This document shows positions 1-7,339 of a DNA stretch of 15,270 nucleotides, piece after piece (the stretch's first letter is position 1; every line of letters starts with the position of its first letter). The DNA comes from JABDOU01 sp041567895 (GTDB taxonomy: Bacteria > Actinomycetota > Acidimicrobiia > Spongiisociales > SHLN01), in contig JBFGAX010000068.1 of assembly GCA_041567895.1 (NCBI GenBank), positions 1-15,270 of the forward strand, written 5' to 3'. The notes under the pieces were generated by a model. That model did not search any database, was not told the origin of the DNA, and saw nothing but the letters and a program-made list of their open reading frames with translations. The position numbers and the translations under genes are program-made.

Positions 1-669
1 GAAGCGGTGGGAACCATCGCAGAGGCCCCGGAGGCGATAACGCTCGTTGAGCCGATGGACGGACTCCAGGATTTCGTACCGAAGGATCCTTCCAAAGTCG
101 CCCTGCTCGCCCAGACGACGCTGGGAATGTATGAATGGGAAGGTGTTTTCAACGCTGCACAGGCCGAGTTTCCCGAGCTGGCGACCGCCCGAAAAAGTGA
201 CCTGTGTTATGCCACCACAAATCGTCAATCGGCTGTGAAGGAGCTGGCACAACGGGCTGATGTCATACTCGTTGTGGGTTCAGACAATTCCTCAAATACC
301 CAGGCACTCGTCCGGGTTGCCGAAGTTGAGGGAGCCAGGGCCTACAGGGTAGATGGGCCTGACGACATCGATCCAACCTGGATCGAGCCAACGGATACCG
401 TTGGCGTCACCGCCGGCGCCTCCGCCCCCGATCAGCTCGTGAAAGCCGTGATCTCAGCCGTCGATCCCTCGGCCGAGGTCGAAACGCTACGGGTTACCAC
501 CGAGGATGAGTACTTCCCGCTGCCCCGTGACCTTCGCGGATTCCTGTCGGCAATTCAAGCCGCGGTCGAAGCAGGATATGGTGCCCGAAATCCCGGCCAG
601 GCAGGGCTGCTCGAAAAAGATCGGGAGTGGACGGCTGCGGACGCTCTGGACCTGCTGACAGCCCATTGA
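1..669 (+). CDS. ispH: 4-hydroxy-3-methylbut-2-enyl diphosphate reductase, 3' part
   Basis: IspH makes IPP and DMAPP from HMBPP in the last step of the cytosolic MEP isoprenoid pathway, using a [4Fe-4S] cluster. The frame is open from base 1, so the start and the first cluster cysteine lie outside the window; 222 codons remain. Visible family motifs are the VGT-type segment at the left edge, AQTTL (about residues 37-41), DLCYATTNRQ carrying a cluster cysteine (codon 205-207), GSDNSSN (the Ser-Ser-Asn substrate-binding loop) and GVTAGASAP near the C-terminus. The stop lies 27 bases from the stop of the convergent aroA-cmk gene, and I see no strong terminator between them. The family assignment is secure. 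Only the 5' end is missing, because of the window edge. Confidence 0.95.
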   Translation, partial: EAVGTIAEAPEAITLVEPMDGLQDFVPKDPSKVALLAQTTLGMYEWEGVFNAAQAEFPELATARKSDLCYATTNRQSAVKELAQRADVILVVGSDNSSNTQALVRVAEVEGARAYRVDGPDDIDPTWIEPTDTVGVTAGASAPDQLVKAVISAVDPSAEVETLRVTTEDEYFPLPRDLRGFLSAIQAAVEAGYGARNPGQAGLLEKDREWTAADALDLLTAH

Positions 670-696
670 CGACCTCGTTTGTCGAGATGTGTTCTC

Positions 697-2601
697 TCAG
701 GCGTCGATGACCTGTTCGAGGTGGCCGGCAACCAGATCAACGACTTCGTCAATCGTCAGGTCGGAAGTGTCCACCACAATCGCATCGTCAGCTGCTCTGA
801 GAGGAGAAGCTTTGCGAGTGGAATCGATTTCGTCTCGCTTTCGCATCTTTTTGATCAGGTCATCGAGTTCTTCCGGCGCAAGTCCGAGATCTCCGGCCCG
901 ACGCCTGGCGCGCTCTTCCGCTGTCGCAGTCAGGTAGATCTTGAGAGGCGCATCGTCAAACACGACCGTACCGATATCACGTCCTTCTACGACGCTCGGG
1001 CCCGTTGCAGCCACCCAGGCTCGCTGTTTGGCCACGAGGTGCACTCGGACATCGGGCATGGCTGAGACGGCAGAGACGTTGGCCGTGACCTCATCACTCC
1101 TGAGTTCGCCTGTGACATCCTCGCCACCGAGCGTGGCTACACCGTCTCGCATGCCGATTTCTGCGGATTCAACCACCGGCGCGACCTCTAGTGGATCGGT
1201 GGGATCGGCTCCTGAGCGCAAAACGGCGAGCGTCGCCAGGCGGTAGTAGCCACCGGTCTCCAGATGACCCCATCCGAATCTATCGGCCACCGCACGGCTG
1301 ACGGTTGATTTTCCGACGCCGGATGGTCCGTCGATCGCAACGACCGCCGGACGGAGATATTGCTCCATGGCATCGAAATAGCCCGGCCAGGTCTTCGAGA
1401 CACATTCGATGTCTTCAATGATCACTCCTGGAATTCTGAGGCCTGCCACCGAGAAGGCCATCGCTATCCGGTGATCGTCATAGGTGGCGATCGATGCCCC
1501 ACGCGGGCGACCGGGCTCGATCGCCAGGCCGTCGGGGCGTTCGTCCACCGACGCTCCGAGTTTGGAGAGTTCGGCGGCGATGGCAGCCAGCCGATCGGTT
1601 TCTTTGATGCGCAGGTTCGGTACGTTGCGGATCGTCGTTGCTCCTCTCGCAAACAGAGCGACGACAGAAACTGCAACAGCAGCATCCGGTGCGTGGTTCA
1701 TGTCGACATCGACGCCGAGCAGATCTCGGGTACCGATGAGCTTGAGCCCACGCTCGTTCCATTCCGCTGAACAGCCCATCGCCTCCAGAACCGGGATTAC
1801 ACCAAGATCTGCCTGGAGGGAATCGCGACGCAATCCCTGGATCGTCAACGAACCCCCTGTGACGGCCGCTGCCGCCATGGGATAGACAGCCGCCGACGCA
1901 TCCGGTTCGATCGCGAACTCGGCTGCTCGATAGCCGGTCCGGTCCACATAGAGAGTGTTCTCGTCCTCCCAACCGGCGTCGGCCCCGAATGCCCTCATTA
2001 CTTCGAGCGTCTGGTCTATGTAGGGGCGGGATGTCACCGCTGAGAGCTCGATCGTTGTCGCAGATCGTGCGTAGGGAGCGGCCATGAGGACGGCTGATAT
2101 GAATTGGCTCGAAGCCGAACCGTCCATGACGATCCCGCCACCGTTCAAACCCCTCCCCTCGATGTTGATGGGTGGGTAGCCGGCTTGATCGGTGACATCG
2201 CCGCCGAGGTCTCTCAACGCCCTGGTGAGCGTGCCGATGGGCCGCTGCCGCATTCGTGGCACACCGTCCACGATGATCCCGGCTGTGGCGAGTGAAGCAA
2301 CCGCCGTGATGAAACGCGCCGTTGTTCCTGACGCTCTGGCATCCAACACGCTCCGAACGGGTTCGAACCTACCGTTTGTACCTTGAATTCGCCATATCGG
2401 GTTCCATCGGTCGATGCGAACTCCCAAGCCTTCGAGGCAATCCACCATTGCCTCGGTGTCATCACTGTCCAGCGGGGCCACGAGCGTCGAGACACCGTCG
2501 GCAAGCGCTGCTACGACCAGGGCTCGATTGGTGATGCTTTTTGAACCAGGGACCGATACCGAACCGCGCACGGGAAGGCTCGGCAAGATCGGCTTGTTCA
2601 C
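697..2601 (-). CDS. aroA-cmk: Fused EPSP synthase / cytidylate kinase
   Basis: A single 634-residue protein. Residues 1 to about 417 are EPSP synthase (shikimate 3-phosphate + PEP to EPSP, aromatic amino-acid pathway); about 418-634 are CMP/dCMP kinase. AroA motifs: PGSKSITNR at 18-26, RQRP ending at 121, PDAA with the catalytic Asp306, KETDR with the catalytic Glu334, DDHR at 375-378 and K403. Cmk motifs: P-loop GPSGVGKST at 425-433, LETGGYYR (family usually DTGxxYR), EGRDIGTVVF (family usually DGRD) and RDxxDSxRxxSPL near 589-601. Both halves look complete, with almost no linker. The GTG start overlaps the rluB stop by four bases (GTGA), so the gene probably ends a coupled operon. Mycobacterium keeps cmk after rluB, but there it is not fused to aroA. 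AroA–Cmk annotations exist in other bacteria, so the architecture is uncommon rather than new. Confidence 0.95.
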   Translation of the reverse strand: MNKPILPSLPVRGSVSVPGSKSITNRALVVAALADGVSTLVAPLDSDDTEAMVDCLEGLGVRIDRWNPIWRIQGTNGRFEPVRSVLDARASGTTARFITAVASLATAGIIVDGVPRMRQRPIGTLTRALRDLGGDVTDQAGYPPINIEGRGLNGGGIVMDGSASSQFISAVLMAAPYARSATTIELSAVTSRPYIDQTLEVMRAFGADAGWEDENTLYVDRTGYRAAEFAIEPDASAAVYPMAAAAVTGGSLTIQGLRRDSLQADLGVIPVLEAMGCSAEWNERGLKLIGTRDLLGVDVDMNHAPDAAVAVSVVALFARGATTIRNVPNLRIKETDRLAAIAAELSKLGASVDERPDGLAIEPGRPRGASIATYDDHRIAMAFSVAGLRIPGVIIEDIECVSKTWPGYFDAMEQYLRPAVVAIDGPSGVGKSTVSRAVADRFGWGHLETGGYYRLATLAVLRSGADPTDPLEVAPVVESAEIGMRDGVATLGGEDVTGELRSDEVTANVSAVSAMPDVRVHLVAKQRAWVAATGPSVVEGRDIGTVVFDDAPLKIYLTATAEERARRRAGDLGLAPEELDDLIKKMRKRDEIDSTRKASPLRAADDAIVVDTSDLTIDEVVDLVAGHLEQVIDA

Positions 2602-3350
2602 GGAGACCCGTCCTGTTGTTTGAATCTGGCATTCGCGGGATCTTGCCCGGCAGCGTACAGTGATCGTACCTCCTCAGCCGTCAGCTCTCTCCACTGGCCG
2701 GCCTTCAACGTTCGGTCCTTCAAGGGTCCTATCGCAACCCGCGTCAACGTTGTGACGGGAATCCCGATTACGTCGGCCATCCTCCGCACCTCACGATTAC
2801 GGCCCTCGGTCATGACCACTTCGAGCATCGTTGCGTGCTTTGACCTGTCGAGGATCCTGGCAGATACGGCGCGGGCCGGGCCATCCTCGAGTTCGACACC
2901 TGTCACCAACTTCGCCAGCTCGGACTTTCCCAGAGAACCGGTGGTTCGCAGCACATAGGTCTTGGTGATGCCAAAGCTCGGATGACTGATCCGATGGGTG
3001 AGATATCCGTCGTTCGTCAACAGCATCAAACCTTCCGAATCGAGGTCCAGGCGGCCGACCGGATGCACCCGAACGTCGGAAGGAACGAGATCGGTCACAA
3101 TCGGTCGCTCATGCGTATCCGCGGCCGAGCTCACGACCCCGGGCGGCTTGTACAGCAGGTAGTAGACCTTCCCGGGCGCGGTAGGGATGGCATCGCCGTC
3201 CACGGCAACCAGTACCGAATCAGGGTCAACCTGCTGGCCGATGTGAGCAGGTACTCCGTCTACCGTGACCCGCCCGGCGCGAATCAAATCCTCGGCGGCC
3301 CGCAGCGAAGCGACTCCCGCCCTCGCAATCAGCTTGTGGATTCGCTCGAT
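2598..3350 (-). CDS. rluB: Pseudouridine synthase RluB-type (large-subunit rRNA)
   Basis: RluB-family enzymes convert a 23S rRNA uridine to pseudouridine. The protein has an N-terminal S4 RNA-binding domain (ARAGVAS…RAAEDLI…GRVTVDG) and a catalytic domain with GRLDLDSEGLMLLTNDG, whose Asp in GRLD is the nucleophile, and EGRNREVRRM. The first canonical start, TTG at 3287, would cut the S4 domain in half. Conserved S4 sequence (ERIHKLIARAG, compare RLQKVLARAG) continues upstream with no ATG, GTG or TTG. I therefore place the start at an ATC (3350-3348) four bases after GGAAG; a CTG at 3332 in a CTGA overlap with the scpB stop is the alternative. From ATC the length is about 250 residues, normal for the family. 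The function is secure; the start is uncertain. Confidence 0.88.
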   Translation of the reverse strand: MERIHKLIARAGVASLRAAEDLIRAGRVTVDGVPAHIGQQVDPDSVLVAVDGDAIPTAPGKVYYLLYKPPGVVSSAADTHERPIVTDLVPSDVRVHPVGRLDLDSEGLMLLTNDGYLTHRISHPSFGITKTYVLRTTGSLGKSELAKLVTGVELEDGPARAVSARILDRSKHATMLEVVMTEGRNREVRRMADVIGIPVTTLTRVAIGPLKDRTLKAGQWRELTAEEVRSLYAAGQDPANARFKQQDGSP

Positions 3351-3907
3351 GATGCTTCCGGACGAAAAGGCCGCTCCAGAGCTTCGACCACTTCGGCGGG
3401 TGGGACGTGCTCTGCCAATGGCGGAAGATCCGACAGCCGCATGAGGCCCAGCTTTTCCAAGAACAGCTCCGTGGTTCCATACAGGATGGGTGATCCGGGA
3501 CCAGGAGCTATACCGACTTCAGCGATGAGACCGTATCGCTCCAGAGTACGCATCGTGCGTTCGCAGTCGACACCACGAATCTCGGAAACCTGACCGCGTG
3601 ATACCGGCTGGCGATATGCAACGACAGCGAGCGTCTCCAATGCAGCCTGACTCAACCTCGAGGCTGTGGGCGTTGCTGCGAAACGTTCGAGATACGCGGA
3701 GGCATCCGGATTGGAATAGAGTCGCCAGCCGCCTGCTACTTCACGCAACACAAATCCAGCGCCTCGATCTTCGAGGTCACGGGCCCACTCACCCAGATCT
3801 TCAACAATCTGGGATACGGGAACCTCCAACACCTGAGCCAACTCGGGAGCCGCTACCGGTTCTTCTGCAACGAACAGGATCGCTTCGAGCAGACCACGAT
3901 TATTCAT
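3329..3907 (-). CDS. scpB: Segregation and condensation protein B
   Basis: ScpB is a kleisin-associated winged-helix protein that joins ScpA and SMC in the bacterial condensin complex, helping to compact and segregate the chromosome. It has 192 residues, typical of the family, with two winged-helix domains. The diagnostic block RLSQAALETLAVVAYRQP followed by IRGV lies at about 84-112. The ATG start overlaps the scpA stop as ATGA, and AAGGAAG sits a few bases upstream. The last residues (a Ser/Glu-rich tail) are encoded in DNA that also encodes the start of RluB in another frame. The scpA–scpB–rluB order is conserved widely in bacteria. Confidence 0.95.
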   Translation of the reverse strand: MNNRGLLEAILFVAEEPVAAPELAQVLEVPVSQIVEDLGEWARDLEDRGAGFVLREVAGGWRLYSNPDASAYLERFAATPTASRLSQAALETLAVVAYRQPVSRGQVSEIRGVDCERTMRTLERYGLIAEVGIAPGPGSPILYGTTELFLEKLGLMRLSDLPPLAEHVPPAEVVEALERPFRPEASSSESTS

Positions 3908-4635
3908 GTTCTTCCTTCATAGGTGAGCTGGATCGGAGAATCGCGATGATCCTGGTTGACACCGACTATGCCCCACCTGGCCAGCTCCAACACTGCCAGG
4001 AAGTATGCCGCGACCTCGAGTGTGGTGTCACAGTGCGCAACCATCCGATCGAACTCGGCCTTCATCAAGTCAGCCATACGCGACCGAAGGTCGTCGATGG
4101 CATCAGGGACCGACGGGAGGTCAAGTGCGAGATGACCGAGATCCGGATCGAGTTCGCGCGGTGCAAACGCCAGCTGAGCCAGCCTGGCCAATCCCGGGGC
4201 ATCGACCCGCAGCTGAACTTCCGGTGTGGAATCTGGAAAATCCATCTCGAGGCCGAGTGTCCTCGGCAAGAATCTCTGGTTGGCGCCCAGGCGATGTGCG
4301 AGAACCGCCGCCACATCCTTGAACGTCGCACAGGCCAGCAACCTCGCAAGCAGCCGATCCCGCTCCTCCATGAGGGCTAATTCTTCATCGAGGTCTATGG
4401 GCTCGTCATCCGGCAAGAGAAACCGGGCCTTGAGCTGAATCAACGTGGCAGCAATCAGAAGGAATTCGCTCGTCACCTCCATGTCGAGATGAGCAATACG
4501 ATCGAGATAATCGACGTACTCGGTCACGAGATCCGTGAGACTCAGATCCGTAACGGCCAGCTTGTGCTGAGTGATGAGCGTCAAGAGAAGATCCAGCGGA
4601 CCTTCAAACACCTCGGTGCTTACCTCATAGCTCAC
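3904..4635 (-). CDS. scpA: Segregation and condensation protein A (kleisin)
   Basis: ScpA is the kleisin that bridges SMC head domains in bacterial condensin. The N-terminus reads SYEVSTEVFEGPLDLLL, the family hallmark, followed by the TSEFLLIAATLIQLKARFLLP helix region. The C-terminal winged helix (AAYFLAVLELARWG) is present. A GTG at 4662 would add nine residues. I prefer the GTG at 4635 because GGGGA lies five bases upstream and the product then begins MSYEV, as is usual. That gives about 243 residues. The ATGA overlap with scpB implies coupled translation. The 107 bases upstream, to the HD-domain gene, hold no gene or convincing promoter that I can see. Confidence 0.94.
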   Translation of the reverse strand: MSYEVSTEVFEGPLDLLLTLITQHKLAVTDLSLTDLVTEYVDYLDRIAHLDMEVTSEFLLIAATLIQLKARFLLPDDEPIDLDEELALMEERDRLLARLLACATFKDVAAVLAHRLGANQRFLPRTLGLEMDFPDSTPEVQLRVDAPGLARLAQLAFAPRELDPDLGHLALDLPSVPDAIDDLRSRMADLMKAEFDRMVAHCDTTLEVAAYFLAVLELARWGIVGVNQDHRDSPIQLTYEGRT

Positions 4636-4742
4636 AACATTCCCCGGTCCTCGGCGGCGCACATGCTATTGACAACCGCTGCATTGTCGGTTCTTTTGCC
4701 AAGAGTCGAGGGCCCGGCAATTCCAAAATTCTCGCTCACCAC

Positions 4743-5225
4743 CTACGGTGCCTCCAGATCGCTCATACGCAATAGACGCCACGACGCTTCATCGATGGAG
4801 GCCGGACGCTCATCTTCCTGATGCCTGGCGAAATCCACGACGATGGGGTCGGCGTCGTGAGCGAGGAGTTCTTCTGCACCCAGTGCAGGATGGTTCAGAT
4901 ACAGCGACCACCTTTTTGGGGTTGGAACAGGCATCGCACCTGCAATCGTGGCCAGCGTTCTTCCGACGGCTCCGAGCCGGGCATGGCGTTTGCCGACATC
5001 GTGTAGCAGTGCAGCTCGAGCCAGATCGATTCGCTGTGGATCTTGCGCCACGACACGCTTGGCACATTCGTAGCCGTGCCGCTGGTCGGCTACCTGCTGG
5101 CTCTTGAACAGATCGAGCAGGTCCGGACGCAACCACGCAACCACCTCAGACATCTCGTGACTGGTGAGACGTTTGGCTCTCGCGACCTGGAAAAAGCGAG
5201 TAACGAGGTGCGGGATCGAACTCAC
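4743..5225 (-). CDS. HD-domain phosphohydrolase-like protein
   Basis: A small (160-residue) HD-superfamily protein with no recognised gene name. Counting from the GTG at 5225, candidate metal ligands are H50 (RHGYECA), H75-D76 (LLHDVGKR), H112 (NHPALGA), H135 (FARHQEDERP) and D156 near the C-terminus. This is close to a complete HDIG-like set, so it may be an active phosphohydrolase, but the substrate cannot be told from sequence. A GTG at 5252 would overlap the protease gene by 31 bases. I chose 5225 because it forms a four-base GTGA overlap with the upstream stop, as at other junctions here, and GGGGAT precedes it. There is no predicted membrane segment. The position between a site-2 protease and scpA gives no clear functional hint. 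Confidence 0.8.
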   Translation of the reverse strand: MSSIPHLVTRFFQVARAKRLTSHEMSEVVAWLRPDLLDLFKSQQVADQRHGYECAKRVVAQDPQRIDLARAALLHDVGKRHARLGAVGRTLATIAGAMPVPTPKRWSLYLNHPALGAEELLAHDADPIVVDFARHQEDERPASIDEASWRLLRMSDLEAP

Positions 5226-5851
5226 TGTATCCCCGCCAGAGGAAGGAGCCATGTGACTGCGGTGAGCAACATGTCGGCGAACGGACTGTCGCCCAACAGC
5301 AAGACCGCGAGAAGGAAGAGAACACCGAACGGGCCGTATCTGTAAAACAACAGACGCCCTCGTTCGGTGAGAAAGAGCGGAATCAACTTGCTGCCGTCAA
5401 GCGGAGGAACCGGAATCATGTTGAACACGGCCAGTAGCAGGTTCAGGAAGACGACGCCGAACACGAGCACCTCTCCGATTCCTGACACCAGAGGGAGAAC
5501 CAAACGTCCCGCTACAACAGCTATGGCGGTGTTCGAAAGCGGGCCCACCAGTGCAACGGCCGCCATTCCGTAAGTCGGCTGACGGAAATACTGCGGATTC
5601 ACCGGAACCGGTCTCGCCCAGCCAAAGATCGGTGCACCCACGAAGGCGAGAGCCGCCGGCAGCAACACTGATCCGATCGGGTGGAGATGTTTTATGGGAT
5701 TCAACGTCAGACGTCCGGCCCGTTCTGCGGTCGGGTCTCCCAGGTATCTAGCGAGAAATCCATGGGATACTTCATGAACGACGACTGACATCATCAAAAT
5801 CCCGACGAATATGGCAACATCACTGGCGTTGCTACCGGTTATCGACTCCAA
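5222..5851 (-). CDS. Site-2 protease-family membrane zinc metalloprotease (M50)
   Basis: A 209-residue integral membrane protein of the S2P/M50 family, which cleaves substrates within the membrane. The zinc motif HEVSH is at residues 26-30 in the first hydrophobic segment. GPLSN (103-107) and NMIPVPPLDG (144-153), the third zinc-ligand motif with its Asp, are also present. The protein has about five or six hydrophobic segments and no PDZ domain, as in the small YwhC-like group. The start is TTG at 5851, 32 bases after the dksA-like stop and preceded by GGGAT. M50 genes next to scpA are common in several phyla, probably through shared operon context rather than shared function. The substrate is unknown. 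Confidence 0.88.
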   Translation of the reverse strand: MESITGSNASDVAIFVGILMMSVVVHEVSHGFLARYLGDPTAERAGRLTLNPIKHLHPIGSVLLPAALAFVGAPIFGWARPVPVNPQYFRQPTYGMAAVALVGPLSNTAIAVVAGRLVLPLVSGIGEVLVFGVVFLNLLLAVFNMIPVPPLDGSKLIPLFLTERGRLLFYRYGPFGVLFLLAVLLLGDSPFADMLLTAVTWLLPLAGIQ

Positions 5852-5883
5852 GTATCGATCCCAGGATCAAGCCGGCAACCTGG

Positions 5884-6231
5884 CTACCGGGAAGCCGATT
5901 TGCACTCGATACACATGTTGGACATGGGGCGAATCTCGAGCCTCGCTGCACCGATGTCTTTACCGCAATTGCTGCACGTGCCATACGACCCATCTTCAAT
6001 ACGTCCGAGGGCCTCGTCGATCGCAGACAGCTGGTCCTTGAGCACGTTTGCGAGCCCTATGAGCTCGGTCCGCTCTGCAGTGATTGCGGCAGCGTCGGCG
6101 AAGCCCTCTCCGAAATCGAGATCAGGACGCAGGTCGCCGTGCTCGTTGGCACCGAGTTCGTCCATCTGGTGGACGAGCTTTGCGCGCTCCTCCAGGAGCG
6201 TGATTTTGGCGGCCGCCATGTCTACGGTCAT
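5884..6231 (-). CDS. DksA/TraR-family zinc-finger protein
   Basis: A 115-residue protein with an N-terminal coiled-coil-like region (about 8-78) and a C-terminal C4 zinc finger: CSNC at 86-89 and CIEC at 107-110. This is the DksA/TraR architecture. Members bind the RNA polymerase secondary channel and change initiation at selected promoters. The tip between the helices is acidic (EGFAD region) but lacks an exact copy of the E. coli DxxDxA tip, so DksA-like function is inferred. The start is ATG with AGGTG five bases upstream. It is probably the first gene of the operon running to aroA-cmk, since a 217-base gap separates it from xerD. Confidence 0.88.
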   Translation of the reverse strand: MTVDMAAAKITLLEERAKLVHQMDELGANEHGDLRPDLDFGEGFADAAAITAERTELIGLANVLKDQLSAIDEALGRIEDGSYGTCSNCGKDIGAARLEIRPMSNMCIECKSASR

Positions 6232-6262
6232 CTTGTCACCTTTTCGTTCGACTATTCGTCGT

Positions 6263-6298
6263 CTGCTCGTCGTTCTGCTCGTCGTTCTGCTCGTCGTC
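6263..6298. repeat. Three tandem copies of a 12-base unit
   Basis: The unit CTGCTCGTCGTT occurs at 6263-6274 and 6275-6286, then once more at 6287-6298 with a changed last base. It lies 31 bases upstream of the dksA-like ATG, in its probable 5' leader. In the dksA frame a stop codon intervenes, so it does not extend that protein. The function is unknown; slipped-strand expansion is a simple origin. Confidence 0.85.
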
Positions 6299-6361
6299 TC
6301 GTTGTATTGGGCCGACGCACGTCTCGAACTGTGCTCTGCACGCCCCGGTGCGGCTCGCCTC

Positions 6362-6395
6362 GTTCCTTTCAGTCTTCGCCCGTCTGAAAGCGAAC
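6362..6395. terminator. 11-bp hairpin between xerD and the dksA-like gene
   Basis: GTTC and CTTTCAG (6362-6372) pair with CTGAAAG and GAAC (6384-6395), broken only by one bulged C at 6391, around an 11-base loop. It lies 53 bases beyond the xerD stop on the minus strand. Neither strand has a U-run after it, so it would be a tail-less terminator of the kind proposed in actinobacteria, or a leader structure for the dksA-like operon. The pairing is plain in the sequence; the role is inferred. Confidence 0.5.
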
Positions 6396-6448
6396 CTCCG
6401 CTTCAAGTCGGTGTTTGGCGCCAGCGGCAGTGTTCAACCGCTCGGGTG

Positions 6449-7339
6449 TCAGCGGCCCCGCGGATGGGAGGTGACATACACCTCCCGGATGTGCTGCGGA
6501 GATACCTTCGTGTACACCTGGGTAGTACGAATTGTAGCGTGGCCCAGGATTTCCTGGATGGAACGCAGATCTGCTCCGCCTTCAACCATGTGCGTAGCTG
6601 CCGAATGGCGCAAAACATGAGGCGACAGTTTTTCTCCCAGATCAACGGCGTCGCCGTGCCGTTTCAGAATTGTCCAGACGCCCTGACGCGTGAGGCGACC
6701 TCCTCGTTGGTTCAAAAAGAGAGCTCCGGGGTCGCCTGCGGGTTTTCGCCAGATCAGCCGATCTGGAAGATAGGCAGCTATCGACTCACGGGCGTACGTA
6801 CCGAGCGGCACCATGCGTTGCCTGGATCCTTTACCCGTCAAGACGACCGTCGCATGTTCGAGGTCGACGTCTTCAAGATCCAGGGCGACGAGTTCGCTGA
6901 CCCGGCAGCCGGTGCCGTAGAGGAATTCGAAGATGGCCTGGTCACGGCGGCCGGACCCTGTGGTTACGTCGGGATGATCGAGCAGGCGGCTCACCTCGCG
7001 CATCGACAACGCTTTGGGAAGTGTCGAAGCGAGGCGAGGTGAACCCAGGAGCTGAGTCGGATCAGAATCGTCGAGACCTTCTGCAACAGCAAAACGATGA
7101 AGACCCCGAATGGCGGCGATGCGACGAGCAATCGTGCTGGGGGCAAGACCTGCAGCCGATAGCTCCGCAACGAACTCCGATACCAGCTCCGGTGACGGAG
7201 TCCTTGCATCCAGGTATTGCACATACTGAGCCAGGTCGCGCCGATATGCGCGAACCGTATTGATGGCCAGGCCCCGCTCCGAAGACAGGGAAGCGAGGTA
7301 CTCCTCGACCCATGCTGATATGTCGTCTACGTTTTCGAT
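6449..7339 (-). CDS. xerD: Tyrosine recombinase XerD-type (chromosome dimer resolution)
   Basis: XerC/XerD recombinases resolve chromosome dimers at dif sites. The N-terminal SAM-like domain begins near WVEEYLASLSSERGLAINTV. The catalytic set is complete: Arg in TGCRVSEL, Lys in TGKGSRQR, HxxR in SPHVLRH, His in LGHATI and Tyr in TTQVYTK. The neighbourhood (after pyrG and NUDIX) matches actinobacterial xerD. The only canonical start upstream is GTG at 7456, giving an Arg-rich 40-residue leader and a 130-base overlap with the previous gene, both unusual. I place the start at ATC 7339, giving about 296 residues, the family norm. ATA at 7321 is another option. No good ribosome-binding site supports any choice, so the start is uncertain. 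Confidence 0.9.
   Translation of the reverse strand: MENVDDISAWVEEYLASLSSERGLAINTVRAYRRDLAQYVQYLDARTPSPELVSEFVAELSAAGLAPSTIARRIAAIRGLHRFAVAEGLDDSDPTQLLGSPRLASTLPKALSMREVSRLLDHPDVTTGSGRRDQAIFEFLYGTGCRVSELVALDLEDVDLEHATVVLTGKGSRQRMVPLGTYARESIAAYLPDRLIWRKPAGDPGALFLNQRGGRLTRQGVWTILKRHGDAVDLGEKLSPHVLRHSAATHMVEGGADLRSIQEILGHATIRTTQVYTKVSPQHIREVYVTSHPRGR

Noticed and set aside
670..696. Bidirectional terminator between ispH and aroA-cmk
   Set aside because: Only competing four-base stems (CGAC/GTCG or CTCG/CGAG) are possible and there is no U-run.
3598..4380. A 260-codon plus-strand open frame across scpB and scpA
   Set aside because: It is antisense to two well-supported genes and its translation has no family features.
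4636..4742. Promoter for scpA (TTGGCA and TTGTCA elements on the minus strand)
   Set aside because: No −10-like hexamer is found at suitable spacing from either element.
6320..6345. tRNA-like T-loop (GTTCGAGA on the minus strand)
   Set aside because: The flanking bases do not form a T stem, and no acceptor or anticodon arm can be drawn.
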